Notes under the pieces: model-generated
Database searches by the model: none
Told to the model about the DNA's origin: nothing
What the model saw: the letters and a program-made list of their open reading frames with translations, nothing else
Program-made: the position numbers and the translations under genes
Origin: Prorocentrum cordatum
Lineage: Eukaryota; Sar; Dinophyceae; Prorocentrales; Prorocentraceae
Assembly: GCA_963575745.1 (NCBI GenBank)
Contig: CAUYUJ010016296.1
Coordinates: 161,289 to 225,288 of the forward strand
Length of the DNA: 64,000 nt
Direction of reading: 5' to 3'
Shown: one piece after another, positions 1 through 11,400 of the stretch
Numbering within the stretch: position 1 is the first letter of the stretch
Layout of the letters: the number at the start of each line of letters is the position of its first letter

Positions 1-310
1 AGATGATGTTTCTCTTGACTGAACTGGAGCCGGGGGTGAGCAACAGAGCTGTTGGTCACAGCAGTCGAAAGAAAATAATGATAAGCGCTAGTCTCAAGTA
101 TCTAGTCGCCCGAACTCGGTCTGTTACCAGAACTGGGTCGGAACACTTAATCGTATTGTGCTACATTTTAGAGAGATGATGATAACTTTCGTGAGAGAAC
201 TCGAGCTGTAGATGAGCTACAGAGCTGTTTGGCACATCAGTCGGAAGGATATCATCAGACGCGCTAGTCTCAAGTATCCAGATGCCCGAACTCGTCGAGT
301 TTCCAGAGTT
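1..310. repeat. ~175-bp satellite monomers, fragment
   Basis: About one and a half degenerate copies of the ~175-bp monomer that recurs to 15 kb. Diagnostic phrases are 'gagctacagagctgtttggcaca', 'gcgctagtctcaagtatc' and 'cgaactcggtctg'. No coding signal is seen. Confidence 0.75.
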
Positions 311-354
311 GGAACCGGACAACTGTTTGTATTCTCATTTGTTTTCAGATACCT

Positions 355-600
355 TTCTTGATCTCCGCTTTCCTTCTCCCCCTCCTTCTCCTCCTTCTTC
401 TCCTCCTTCTCTTCCTCGCCCTCCTCTCCTTTCTCCTTGCTCCTTCTTCTCCTCCAGTCCTCCTCCATGGAACCGCGCCCTCGCGCGCGCGGAATGCGAG
501 ATTGCCGCGCCCGCGTTGCGCGAGGAAGCTCTACGACTTCCCGGCGGTAGCCAAGGTTGACGGTTTACCGCCTGCTCCCAGTCGTTGACGCCAAAAAAAT
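355..600. repeat. pyrimidine tract, GC box and GGCGGTAA hairpin
   Basis: A CTTCTCC-rich tract (about 360-465) is followed by a conserved GC-rich box (about 470-530, 'cgcgccctcgcgcgcgcggaatgcgag') and then the hairpin 'cccggcggtagcc..ggtttaccgcc' at about 540-582. The same three-part order recurs near 7.74-8.16, 10.85-11.10 and 11.8-12.25 kb, so it behaves as one dispersed module. Reading frames through it are low-complexity Ser/Pro/Leu strings and are not genes. Confidence 0.75.
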
Positions 601-2089
601 ACATTCCGCAATTTTTTAAGCGGACATTCGAGAACGCTCTCTTCTCGTTATCTGGGGACTGATTTGCGTGTTCAGAGCGCTACGAGGGTTCTGGCGGTAA
701 CTTGTCTAACTAAGAATCTAGCGGATACCCGTGAGATTTGTCTTATACCACTTATGTCCAAATGGTACAGCCTGTGTCTTACTATTCTGGCCGAACAGCA
801 TCTAGCTAGTCTGGATACCAGTGTTGGAATTTACGGTTTCGCTAAAGGCCGTCGGTCGCATGAGACAACAGCTGCCATCACACGGATCGCACAGCATGCA
901 TCATTGCGGGGGAAAGGTGACGCCCTGTACCTGGGATCTGCCGATGTGCTGCAGTGCTTTGATCACGTCGCGGTTGCCATCGCACGAGAGGCCCTGGTGC
1001 ATCTAGGATTCCCACCGGCGTTGATCTTTGCAATGCTTGAACCTCTAGAAGGTAACGAGTGTAGAATGACGTGGGAGGGTACCGTGTGGGAGGACTGGAT
1101 ATCGTGGGATCGCTCTATACGTACTGGGGGGGTCGAGAGTCCCTTCTTGTTCAAGGCTGTCTCTGTCTATCTGGGACAGGGTGGTGAAGGAATGGAGGAG
1201 CAAGGGTATGGGCTATGAGCTTGAAACGCCGATCCTAGGTAAACGCAAACAGATCACACATGCGCTGTGGGCAGATGACATGTACATTTTTGCAAAAACA
1301 AAGGAGGAACTCACCTGTATGATGAAAGATCTTACGTTGCCATTGGTTCGGTCAGGCTTGAGTTGTAAGCCATCATCACTCATGTACCTTGCTTGTGGCG
1401 TCCCGTGGCGCTCTGATGTCCATAATGAAAGTATACGCGTGCAGTTCTCGGTGAAAGAGGTGGCGTTGCTGGAGCCACTGACGCAGTACGATGAACGTTT
1501 ATTGCAGGAGGTCAGTCTGCCGCGGGAAAAGAAAATGTCAACGCTGGGGATTATGATACACGATGAGTAGATGGAACACTATGATTTGATGGATAGCCTC
1601 AAGAAGGCGGACAGAGCCTGGTTTCATGATGCTGCTTATTACAGATGTAGGAATATTCCCTACAGAGATAGATGTTTGAGGTATATCAGTAGTGTTCAGA
1701 GCATTGTTCTGTGCGCGTGCGAAGGAAGAACGCTGGATAGGTACACGGTTGAAAAACCACACGTGTGGGAGGGCAGGCTATTGGCGATATTGACGGGAAG
1801 GAGGAAGAAGATGGAGGAGGAGTGGGCCGTGTGCACAAAATCACGTTTGTTGATGGGGAGGAGGAGATTCCATGAGGCAGGTTTTCAGACAGTTGTTCAG
1901 AGGTTCGTGAAAAAACAATGGGACTGGGCCATGGATGTGGCGCCTTATGCTATACCAAGGTGTCGGCATAGGCCATCATATCGACCAAGTGCTTCGAACC
2001 AGGAGGAGGAGGCGCCAAACAGAAGAAATCTTATTCAGAGAGCGGTGCAGAGAGCGCAAGGTAAGAGATTGTGCGTCGAAGTGGGGCGG

Positions 2090-2252
2090 GGTGGGGGGCG
2101 GTGGTGGTGGTGGTGGTGGTGGTGGTGGTGGTGGTGGGGGTGGGGGTGGTGTGGTGGTGGTGTGGGGGGGGGGGGGGGGGGGGGGGGGTGGGTGGGGGGG
2201 GGGGGGGGTGGGGGTGGGGTGGGGGGTGGGGGGGGGGGGGGGGGGGGGGGCA
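2090..2252. repeat. (GGT)n / poly-G microsatellite
   Basis: A run of GGT triplets (about 2099-2135) grades into G-rich sequence interrupted by single T residues up to 2252. It sits inside the decayed RT element and produces artefactual poly-Trp, poly-Gly and poly-Pro frames. Confidence 0.9.
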
Positions 2253-2488
2253 GTCAAGGGATGGAGATGGAAGGGGATTGGCCTGCGAAGGCCGCGCGAC
2301 GGGGGTATCAGGATAGCTCGAGTGACACACAGGAAAGTGGGATCTGTTGTGAGGGGGTGGCGTATGTTGTTTCGTATGCTGCCATGTTGCGCTGACTTGG
2401 GGAATGGACATACCATCGTGATTGTCTTATCGCGTCTGAGAAGAACTGGAAGAAAAGAGCACCTATCACACGGTGTACATGCGGCAGC

Positions 2489-3346
2489 ATGAGCCGCGGA
2501 TTTGTGCCGTGGGACTCCTGGTTTGCACAGGAGGGAGGGCCGTGCTCGTGGCACTATTTCAAGTGGGCCTTCCAAGGTTATAAGGAATTTGTGACGGGCA
2601 GTCTATCGAAGCTGGATATGCGTCACAATCTAGATTTATTCATACTTCCTGAGGAGAAGATGGGGGGACGGAGGGACGTGGAGGAAGAGGAGGGGGAGAC
2701 GCACATCAACAGTAGGGAAGGGGAGAGGCAAGCCAAACGCCTGGCGGCAAATTTGGAAAACAAAATTGAGTTTAAATACAGGGATGGAGTGGCGGTGGAA
2801 GTCGAAGGGGACTCTATGGCGGTGGTAAACTGGATGAGGGGAGTATGGAACGTACAAAATTTGGGGTACCAGCAAAGGGTGGCTCAGATCATTGATTGTC
2901 TGGACAAAGCTTGCGACAGGTATGGCTGTAGAGCACCAGCATATGGTATGGACATGCGGAAACAGTACTATCGGGAAGGCAACAAACGTGCGGATGAGTT
3001 GACGTGGGGGATGCGTGACAAACCAGGTGTTTCGAGAAAACATGTAGAAGGGCAAAATCTTGATTTTGAAGGTGAGACGCTCATCGTGGTCCGTGGTTCA
3101 TTCGACGGCGGCCTTTCCTCTATCGGTGCTGGTGGAGGGTGGTGGCTGGATGGAGAATTTGTGAGATCCAGAGACTGGGAGATGGCCAGAAAAGGTGAAA
3201 GCTCGTGGAGGTCACGGTACCGACCGATTGCAGAGGAGGCGTTTGGCCTGGACCCGCGATCGTCAGTGACAGAGTGCGAGCTTGAGGCGGCGGCCAGGCT
3301 CGCGATCATGGTCTGTGAGATTCTTCAGTTCGTTGCCGCCGAATAA
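2489..3346 (+). pseudogene. RNase H-bearing C-terminal part of the LINE-like element
   Basis: Open for 285 codons. The usual RNase H carboxylate motifs appear in swapped order: the third and fourth (Asp in 'EGDSMAVVNW' near 2807 and in 'NKRADELTW' near 2990) come before the first (Asp in 'SFDGG' near 3104) and the second (Glu in 'ECELEAAA' near 3280). Either two half-domains from neighbouring RNase H copies remain, or the domain is circularly permuted. The likely role in an intact element is RNA removal during reverse transcription. The assigned start is only the first Met after the preceding stop. Activity is not claimed. Confidence 0.6.
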
Positions 3347-3379
3347 TATTCTCCTGTTCTTTTTTGGTGTCGCACATAT

Positions 3380-4500
3380 CGCATATCTATGCCTGCCTGG
3401 CTCGGTATTTGTGGACAACCTTGCTTTTGACCTTCGTTTGGAGGGTCGACTTTGGATGACTTGTGTGATGAAATATCGCTATGCTGTCGTTCACGATTTG
3501 GAGTGAATCTTGACATGCCTAAGCCACGCTGGCTCGGCACTTGTCTTCTTTGATGCCTCGGCCGCCCTGGCTCGGCAATCGCGGTGCTCTGTGTTCGGGT
3601 TTCGACTTGATATCCTGGGGCTGTGTGTCGCCCACGATCTTTTCGGCCTCGTTTGGAGTGCCTATTCTGACCTCATTCTCGGTCTTGTGTGTGATTTCGG
3701 CATGCCTAAGCCACACTGGCTCGGCACTGGTCATTCTTGATGCCTTAGCCACCTTGGCTCGGCAGTGTCGTGGCGCAATGATCTGGTGCCTGCTTCTATG
3801 TTGGGGCTGTGTGTCGCCCATTCTCTTTTTCGGCCTTGTTTGGAGCGCCAGTCAAGCTCTGGCGTTCGACATAGACATGCCTAAGCCACTCTGGCTCGGC
3901 ACGTTTCTTCTGGATGCCTCAGCCATCCTGGCTCGGCAGTCACGCTGTACGTTGTTCTGCTTCGGACATGATAACGTGGGGCTGTGTGTCGCCCTTTCTT
4001 TCTTTTCGGCCTCGTTTGGAGTGCCAAGCGCTGTTCTCATACCGGATGCCTCAGCCGCCCTGGCTCGGCATTTCTCATATCTGATGCCTTGGCCACGCTG
4101 GCTCGGCAGTCTCGTGTGCGGTGTTGCGTTCGAATTGTCTTGCTGGGCTGTGTGTCGCCCTCTCTCTCTTCGGCCTCGTTTGGAGTGCCACTTGAAGGTG
4201 TCGCTCGGACTTGCGCTCAGCTCGCGCGCCGTGTATTCGGATGCCTCAGCCACCCTGGCTCCGCACGTCTGGCATGGTTTTTCTTTTAGGCCTCGTTTGG
4301 GGTGTCTGATGTCGCGTGCTCTGGTGACGGGGTCCCTGTTAGTGGGGCCGCGCAGGCGTGTGCAGGGGGTGGATGCGTGGCGGTCTTGCCGCTGCAGTTC
4401 GTCACTCTCTTGAGTGTTTTTCTTGGTGATGCCTGCGCCTGCGGACTCGGCAGGACCATATTGCAGATGCCTCAGCCATCCTGGCTCGGCAGTGGTGCTG
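3380..4500. repeat. array of paired short hairpins, ~175-190 bp spacing
   Basis: The motif GCCT(A/C)AGCC-n5-GGCTCGGC is an imperfect inverted repeat and occurs at least 11 times: about 3516, 3551, 3702, 3739, 3877, 3914, 4048, 4083, 4240, 4429 and 4467. Copies come mostly in pairs ~35 bp apart, and the pairs recur every 171-192 bp. Between pairs lies 'gggctgtgtgtcgccc' and 'tcggcctcgtttggagtgcc'. Stem-forming bases vary while the overall palindrome is kept. All three frames read through as 'DASAALARQ'-like strings, but these are by-products of the repeat. Confidence 0.85.
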
Positions 4501-4639
4501 TTTTTCTTGGCTCGTTTGGAGCCCGCTCGCTGCCCCGCGAGGGCCCGACCGCGAGACCGCAAACCGCAAAACAAAGTTGTCTAACGGTCTACCGCCGGCC
4601 TCCAGTCCCGACTGGAGTTTTTCCTGGATAGCTCCTTGA

Positions 4640-5400
4640 GAGCTACAGGGTTTTAGATTAGAAGCCAGAGGCTGGTGACGCCCGCCAGCAGCTCCTCCAC
4701 GCCGGTCCGGAATCCTCGCAGCGGCTCGTTTGAGGTTGCAGCCGGTCCCGGAAGCTTCCGTTCCAATGCGTCCCCGTAGAACGTGCCCCAGAGGCCTCGC
4801 GAAGCTTCCCAGAAGGTCTCCCAGGAAGTCCCCGGGCCGGGTTGGCCATGCCGGGAAACGCGTACAGGTAGGATGGAGCTTTTGCCAGAGCTTCGATTTC
4901 AGCGTTCTCTTAGCCGCCCGCCCGCTGCCGCCGCCAGCGTCCGCCGCCGCCCTCCGCCGACTGCTGCCGCCCAGCTGCCTCCGCTATCCGGGTTTTGGAC
5001 GCCCGCAAGTGCATAAGTGTCCCGGATAGTGAGGGCTATAGGGTTTTAGATTAGAAGCCAGAGGCTGGTGGCGCCCGCCAGCAGCTCCTTCACGCCGGTC
5101 CAGAATCCCCGCACCGGCTCGTTTGAGATTCCAGCGGGTCCCAGAAGTCCCGTTTCAATGAGCTCCCGTAGAAACTGTTTCAGAGGCCCCGCGAAGCTTC
5201 CCAGAAGGTCTTCCAGGAAGTCCCTGGGCCGGGTCTGCCGTGCCGGGGATCTCGCAGAGGTAGGATGGAGACGTTGCCAGAGCTTCGATTTCAGCGTTCT
5301 CATGACCGCCCGCCGCTGCCGCCTGCCAGCGCCCCCCGCCGCCCGCCGCGGACTGCTGCCGCCCAGCTGCCTCCGCTATCCGGTTTTTCGACGCCAGCAA
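4640..5400. repeat. two-copy tandem duplication, ~390 bp period
   Basis: The block starting 'gctacagggttttagattagaagccagaggctgg' at about 4640 is repeated from about 5033 ('gctatagggttttagattag'). Both copies end with the same 'cagctgcctccgctatccgg' phrase (about 4973 and 5363). The copies differ by scattered substitutions and small indels. No gene is supported. Confidence 0.85.
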
Positions 5401-5530
5401 GTTGCTCGGTTTGAGCGACTCGTAGAGCTTCTCTAAGAGCGTTGGCGGCGAAGCCAGAGAGTGACTTCTAGAGCTTCCCTAAGAGCGTTAGCGGAAAAGC
5501 TAGAGAGTGATACCTCGTAGAGCTCTTCGA
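5400..5530. repeat. three short repeats of the 'tagagcttcc' motif
   Basis: 'gtagagcttc(c/t)ctaagagcgtt(a/g)gcgg.gaagc.agagagtga' occurs twice in full and once partially. The same motif opens the ~290-bp head modules downstream. Confidence 0.7.
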
Positions 5531-5930
5531 CGAGATGAGCCAAGAGGAATTTGGGCGCGGGGTGGAGCTAGTTGGCCGACCCGGCCTCAACGGACAATGT
5601 GATGTTCTGGGGTCGTTCTTTTCGAAGATTGTGCGAGATTGGAGAAATCGTTTTGAGAACCCATATTATCGTTCCCTGCATTCGATCATGGCGCGTTTGA
5701 TGGTGCAATTTCTAGGGCTGTGGGTGCAGTATTCCGGTCGAAACACTTCCCGGGGCCGTCTACGTATAAAGCCCGAAAAATATATTTCGCAAGTGTTCAA
5801 GCTGATTCTCGAGAGCGCTCTCTCCTCGTTATCTGGCACTGATTAGGTCTCTTGAGCTCTACGAGGGTCCCGGCGGTAACTTGGTTGACTTACCGCCGGC
5901 TTCCATTCCGGCGCGCTGGGGGGCTAGTGA
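5530..5930. repeat. ~200-bp module plus hairpin
   Basis: The stretch 'gagaacccatattatcgttccctgcattcgat' to 'ctctcctcgttatctggcactgatt' is shared with about 9000-9195, 15250-15430 and 15510-15670. It ends in the GGCGGTAAC hairpin (about 5869-5904). A weak open frame crosses it but varies between copies, so no gene is called. Confidence 0.65.
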
Positions 5931-5932
5931 CT

Positions 5933-6215
5933 CGTAGAGCTTCCCTTAGAGCGTTAGCGGCGAAGCTAGAGGGTAATCCCGGCGCGCTGGGGGGCTAGTT
6001 GGCAACAAAATCTCGACGGAAGTTGTGTCTTTTTGACGTGTTTAAATTCGATTTCTCGAAATCTGAACTTTCGTTAGAGCTCTAGTATTCTTTCCCCCGT
6101 ATATGATCTTACTCCCGCTCGCCATGTTAATCTCAGGTCGATTGGGTACATAAAAGCATGTGGGCGGGATCGGCTGTTCAGTGGCATCTTGACAGGTGCT
6201 GTCGGTTTTCGGAAT
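5933..6215. repeat. ~290-bp head module, copy 1
   Basis: Begins 'gactcgtagagcttccc.tagagcgttagcggcgaagctagag', then 'ccggcgcgctggggggctagttggcaa', 'ttcgatttctcgaaat', 'cccgctcgccatgttaatctcaggtcgat' and 'gcgggatcggctgttcagtgtcat'. It runs directly into ~175-bp monomers. Other copies lie at about 6787-7080, 9885-10155, 11250-11400, 13720-13995 and 15033-15235, with a broken copy around 12900-13205. Confidence 0.8.
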
Positions 6216-6787
6216 TTAACTCGAGCTGTAGAAGAGCTACAGAGCTGGCAGGCACAGCTAATCCATCTAGAATCACTAGGCGCGTTAGTCTCAAGTATCA
6301 AGATGTCCGAACTCGGTCTGCTACCAGAACTGGGCCCGCAAAACTGTTCGTACTCTGCAAATATTTTAGAGATGATGAGGAGTTCCTTGACTCATCTCGA
6401 GCTGCAGATGAGCTACAAAGCTGTTTTGGCACAACAATCATGAGGAAATCATCAGAAGCGCTAGTCTCAAGTATCTAGATGCCCGAACTCGGTCTGCTAC
6501 CAGAGCTGGGTCCGAAAAACTATGTGTGCCCTGCAATTTTTTAGAGATGGTGGTGGTTTTCTTGACTGAACTCGAGCTGCAGATCAGCTACAGAGTTGTT
6601 TGCCACAGCAATCGGAAGTGAATCATTAGAATCGCTAGTCTAAAGTATCCAGATGCCCGAACTCGGTCTGCTACCAGAGCTGGGTCCGAAAAATTATTCG
6701 TATTCTGCTATTTTTCAGAGGGGTGATGGTGACTATCTCGAGATTTTCTCGAGTTGCAGATGAGCCACAGAGTTCTTTGGCACATGA
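6215..6787. repeat. ~175-bp monomer array (3-4 units)
   Basis: The anchor 'ctcgagctgcagatgagctacagagctg' recurs at about 6223, 6395, 6567 and 6750, giving spacings of 172-183 bp. Each unit also carries 'gcgctagtctcaagtatctagatgcccgaactcggtctgctaccagagctgg'. Divergence between units is appreciable. Confidence 0.85.
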
Positions 6788-7700
6788 CTCGTAGAACTTC
6801 CCTAAGAGCGTTAGCGGCGAAGCTAGAAGAGTAATTCCGGCGCGCTGGGGGGCTAGTTGGCAACAAAAATCCCAACGGAAGTGTTGCATAATTTTGCTTG
6901 TTTAAATTCGATGTCTCGAAGTTTGAACATTCGTTAGAGCTCTAGTATTCTTTCCCCTCGTCTTCGATCTTATTCCCGCTCGCCATCTTAATCTCAGGTC
7001 GATCGGGTACATACTACTGTCAAAAAGCACACTGGCGGGATCGGCTGTTTAGTGTCATCTTGACAGGTGCTGTCGGTTTTCTGTACTTAACTCGAGCTGT
7101 AGAAGAGCTACAGAGCTGGCAGGCACACCTAGTCCATCTAGAGTGATCTGGCGCGTTAGTCTCAAGTATCCAGATGTCCGAACTCGGTCTGCTACCAGAG
7201 CTGGGCCCGCACAACTTTTCGCACTCGGCTAATTTTCCGGGAGCTAATGGTGAATTTCGTGGTTGAACTCGAGCTGCAGATGAGCTACAGAGCTGTTTGG
7301 CACAGCAATCGGAAGAAAATCATCAGACGCCCTAGTCTCGAGTATCTAGATGCCCGAGCTCGGTCTGCTACCAGAGCTGGATTCGAACAACTATTCGTAC
7401 ACTGCTAATGTTTCAAGTTATTATGATGATTTTATTGAGATACCTCGAGCTGCAGATGAGCTGCAGAGCTGTTTGGCACAGCAATCGAAAGGAAACCATC
7501 GGAAGCGCTAGTCTCAAGTATCTAGATGCCCGAACTCGGTTTGCTCCCAGAGTTGGAATCAGCAAACTGTTCGTGATCTATTTTTTTTCAGTGATGACGA
7601 TGCCTTTCTTCATGTAGCTCGAGCTGCAGATTAAATTAGAGCTGTTCGGCATAGCGATTAGACGAATCATCAGGCGCGCTCGTTGCAAGTATCTACATGT
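6787..7700. repeat. head module copy 2 followed by ~175-bp monomers
   Basis: The head module (about 6787-7080) is followed by anchors at about 7089, 7264, 7446 and 7617, spaced 171-182 bp. Same arrangement as 5.93-6.79 kb, indicating a higher-order repeat of head plus about four monomers. Confidence 0.85.
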
Positions 7701-7734
7701 TTGAAGTTTGTCTGCTACGAGAGCTGGAACCAAA

Positions 7735-8160
7735 CAACTACTCGTACTCCTGCTCCTCGTCCTGTTCCTTCTCCTCCTTCTCCTCTTCGTCCTTCTTCAT
7801 GTGCTTGTTTTCCTCTTTCTCCTCCTGCTCCTTCTCTTCCTCCTTATCCTTATCTTTCTTCCCTTCATCATCATTATCGTCCCTCTTCTCTCCCTCTGCA
7901 TCCTTCCCCTCCTGCTTGTCATTCTCCTCTTCCTCCTCCCCTTCCTTCTCCTCCGCCTGCTCCTTTTTTTCCTCCTCCTTCTCTTCCGCAGCCTCCTCCA
8001 TCTCCTTCTTCTCCTCACTCCTTCTTCTCCTCCACGTCCTCCTCCATGAAATCGCGCCCTCGCGCGTGCGGAATGCGAGATTGCCGCGCCCGCATTCCAC
8101 GACGAAGCTTTACGAGTTCCCGGCGGTAACCAAGGTTGACAGTTTACTGCCGGCTCCCAG
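7735..8160. repeat. pyrimidine tract, GC box and hairpin module
   Basis: About 300 bp of CCTTCT-type sequence (7735-8045), then the GC box (8050-8100) and the GGCGGTAAC hairpin (about 8119-8158). Long frames here encode only Ser/Phe/Leu/Pro or, on the other strand, Lys/Glu strings. Confidence 0.8.
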
Positions 8161-8940
8161 TTTTGGAGATGATGCTGAATTTCTTGATCTGACTCGAGCT
8201 GCGGATGCGCTGCAGAGCTGTTTGGCGCATGAATCGGGAGATACCATCCGACATGCTAGTCTCAAGTACGCAGATGCACGGACTCGGTCTGCTACCATAG
8301 CTGTGTACGAAAAACCATTCGTACTTGTTTCTTTTGGAGATGACGATGAGTTTCGTGATCTAACTCGAGCTCTAGATGAGCCACAGAGTTGTTTGGCACA
8401 ACACTTGGAAGGAATTTATCGGAAACGCTAGTTTCAAGTATGCTCGAACTCGGTTTGCTACCAAAGCTGGGTCCGAGCAACTATTTGTATCCTTTTGTTT
8501 GGAGATGCTGATGCGTTTCTCGATGCAACTCGAGCTGCAGATGAGCTACAGAGCTGTTCGGCACAACAATCATAGTAACACCATCAGCAACTCTAGATGT
8601 CCGAGCTCGGTCTGCTACAAGAGCCGGGTACGAAAAGCTATTCGTGCTCTGCTATTTTTTCCAGAGATAATGATAAGTTTCTTGATCTTTTCGAGATTCG
8701 GATGAGCTACATAACTGTTCGCCAGAGCAATCGAAAGAAGAAACATCGGAAGCACGAGTCTCAGGTATCTAGATGCCCGAACTCGGTCGGCTACCAGAGC
8801 TGGTTGGAAACAGCGATTTAAGAGATGTTGATGCTTTTCTGGAGATAGTGCGATCTGCAGATAAACAACAAAGCTGTTCGGCACAGCGATCCAAAGAAAT
8901 TCATTAGAACGGCTCGAATTCATGTATATAGAGGAAGCTC
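8160..8940. repeat. ~175-bp monomer array (about 5 diverged units)
   Basis: Anchors at about 8187, 8364, 8527, 8690 and 8845 give spacings of 155-177 bp. Units toward the right end are the most diverged. Confidence 0.75.
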
Positions 8941-9885
8941 TAAGAGTTCCCGGCGGTAGCCAAGGTTGACGGTTTACCGCCGGCTCTCAGTTGTGAAGGA
9001 CTTTGAAATTCGTTTTGAGAACCTGTATTTTTAGCACCTGTAGTGGGTTATGCCGCGCCTGCCTGTCAAATTCTCAGGTCCGTAGCTGCACTATTTCTAT
9101 CAAAACTCTTGGAGTGACCAACGTCGTATTAAACCTGAAACATACATTTTGTAAGTTTTCAAGATGACATTCAAGAACGTTCTCTCCTCGTTATCCGGGC
9201 GCTGATTCGTAATCTGGTTGACGGTTTACCGCCGGCTCCCATTTCGATTTGAAAATCCAAATTTTCATTCCCTGCAGGATGATAGCGCGTATCATGGTGC
9301 AATTTTCAGGGCTGTAGGTGCTGTATTCCGATCGAAACACTATGAGGAGCCGATGTCGTACAAAACGCGAAAAATAAACTTTGCGAGTTTTCATGCTGAC
9401 ACTCGAAAGCGCTCTTCCCTCGCGGTAACCTGGTTGACGGCTTACCGCCGGCTCCCAGTATCGATCCCGAAGAGTTCATTTTGCGAGTTTTCAAGCTGAC
9501 TTTGCAGAACGCACTTTCCCACTGATGTGGTCTGTTGAGAACTCTACGAAGGTCCCGGCGGTAACCTGGTTGACGGTTTACCGCCGGCTCCCGGTACAGT
9601 GAAGACAACACCAGGGCCGACGAGCTCACCCACCTGGCCCGAGAGGGCCGCACTTTATATTCCAATCATATGAATCGCAATATCTTATACCCTTTGCCTG
9701 TCGTGGATCATACCTCGTGGAGGTTTTCGGCATCGATCAGCTAGAGGAAGTCAGGAGCGGGATGGAGCTAGTTGGCCCTCCAGCTCGGGCGGGCAATGTG
9801 GTGACCTGGCGTTCTTTCGGCGGACATTGCTACCGATCTTGTATGAAACCCGAAAATAGATTTTGCAAGACTTTCGCAGAGCTTC
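8940..9885. repeat. cluster of GGCGGTAAC hairpins with ~200-bp modules
   Basis: Four hairpin copies or half-copies at about 8948-8988, 9210-9240, 9420-9460 and 9556-9596. The intervening sequence matches the module at 5.64-5.87 kb ('gcacctgtagtgggttatgcc', 'ttctctcctcgttatc'). From 9600 to 9885 the sequence is unique except for a short head-like fragment. No gene is supported. Confidence 0.75.
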
Positions 9886-10830
9886 CTTGAGAAGCGGCGA
9901 AGCTAGAGAGTAATTCCGGCGCGCTGGGGGGCTAGTTGGCAAACGAATCTCGACGCAAGTTTTGCATAATTTTGATAGGTTTAAATTCGATTTATCGAAA
10001 TTCGGACGTTCGTTAGAGCTCTAGTATTTTTGTTCATATTAGATCTTATTCCCGCTCGCCATCTCAATCTCAGGTCGATCGGGTACATACTTCTGCCAAA
10101 AAGCATGTGGGCGGGATCGGCTGTTTAGTGTCATCTTGGCAGGTGCTGTTGGCTTCCTGTACTTAACTCGAGCTGTAAAAGAGCTACAGAGCTGGCAGGC
10201 ATCTAATCTATCTAGAATGATCAGGCGCGTTAGTCTCAAGTATCTAGATGCCCGAACTCGGTCTGCTGCCAGAGCTGGGTCCGAAAACCTGTTCGTACTC
10301 TGCTAATTTTTCTGAGATGATCATGAGTTTCTCTATGTAACTCGAGCCGCAGATGAGCTACAGAGCTGTTCGGCGCAGCGATCGGAAGAGAAGCATGAGA
10401 AGCGCTAGTCTCAAGTACCTAGATGCCTGAACTGGGTCTGCTACCAGAGCTGGGTCCGAAAAACTATTCGTACCTTTCTATTTTTTCAGAGATAGTGATG
10501 AGTTTCTTGATGCAGCTCGAGCTTCAGAAGATCTACAGCGCTGTTCGCCACAGCAATCGAACGATAATCATCAGGAGCGCTTGTCTCAAGTATCCAGATC
10601 CCCGAACTCGGTCTGCTACCAGAGCTGGGCCCGAAAAGCTGTTCGTACTTTGCTTAATTTTAAGATATGATAATGACTTTCGTCATGCAACTCGAGCTGC
10701 AGATCAGCTACAGAGCTGTTTGGCAACGCGATCGAGAGGAAATCATCAGAAGCGCTAGTGTCCAGTATCTAGATGCCCGAGCTCTCGAAAGACTGTGTGT
10801 GCCCCGCGATTTTTTTTAAAATGAGGTTAT
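9885..10830. repeat. head module copy 3 followed by ~175-bp monomers
   Basis: The head module (about 9885-10155) is followed by anchors at about 10165, 10340, 10516 and 10690, with a very regular spacing of 174-176 bp. Confidence 0.85.
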
Positions 10831-10839
10831 GATGACTTG

Positions 10840-11400
10840 CTTGAGATAACTCTCCTGCTCGTGATCCTCCTCTTCCTCCTCCCCCTCCTTCTCCTCCGCC
10901 TGCTTCTTTTTCTTCTGCTCAGTCTCCTCCATCTCATTCTCCTCCTCCTCGCTCCTTCTTCTCCTCCACGTGTTCCTCCATCAAACCGTGCCTTCGCGCG
11001 CGAGGAATGCAAGATTGCCGCGCCCGCATTCCATTCGAGGAAGCTTTACGAGTTCCCGGCGGTATCCAAGGTAGACGGTTTACCGCCGGCTCCCAGTTTT
11101 TAAGCTGAGTTTCGGGAAAATTTGCTCTTCATAATCTAGGCACTTATTCGTGTGTCGAGAGTTTTACGAGGGTCCTGGCGGTAACCTGGTTGACGGTTTA
11201 CCGCCGGCTCTGAGTACGATGGGGGAGTGGACGGCAACGGTTGTGAATGATTCGTAGAGCTTCGTTAAGAGCAAAGCGGCGAAGCTAGAGAGTAATTCCG
11301 GCGCGCTGGAAGGCTAATTGGCAACTTGCATAATTTTGGTCGCTTAAAATCGATTCCTCGAAATTTGAAAGATTTGTAGGTCTGTAATATTTTTCCTGAG
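10840..11400. repeat. pyrimidine tract, two hairpins, partial head module
   Basis: Pyrimidine tract (about 10855-10975), GC box, hairpins at about 11056-11098 and 11172-11213, then a shortened head module from about 11250. Confidence 0.75.

Larger units (their letters stand above)
690..3346 (+). pseudogene. decayed LINE-like retroelement (RT + RNase H)
   Basis: Remains of a non-LTR-type pol gene. The first part (about 690-1190) has 'ADTREICLIPL', a GF..GR block and an 'ADVLQCFDHV' motif-A-like segment, then 'GGVESPFLF' resembling RT motif B. The frame changes near 1180, after which 'HALWADDMYIF' at about 1260-1290 supplies a YxDD-type motif C (WADD). A TAG at 1568-1570 interrupts the same frame, which continues as a thumb/C-terminal region to about 2090. 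A GGT/G tract then breaks coding. From 2489 the frame is open to a TAA at 3344-3346 and carries RNase H signatures (GDSMAVVNW, NKRADELTW, SFDGG, ECELEAAA). At least one frameshift, one stop and a microsatellite insertion make it non-functional. Exact ends are not visible; the 5' edge abuts a satellite module. Confidence 0.75.

Noticed and set aside
3541-4574. 290- and 240-codon frames on opposite strands
   Set aside because: Both arise from the hairpin-pair array; the repeat, not the protein, is conserved.
4645-5060. 'gggttttaga' as telomere-like repeat
   Set aside because: Only one occurrence per duplicated block; not tandem.
7697-8431. Ser/Phe-rich 244-codon frame
   Set aside because: Reads through a pyrimidine tract into satellite monomers; other copies of the module break the frame.
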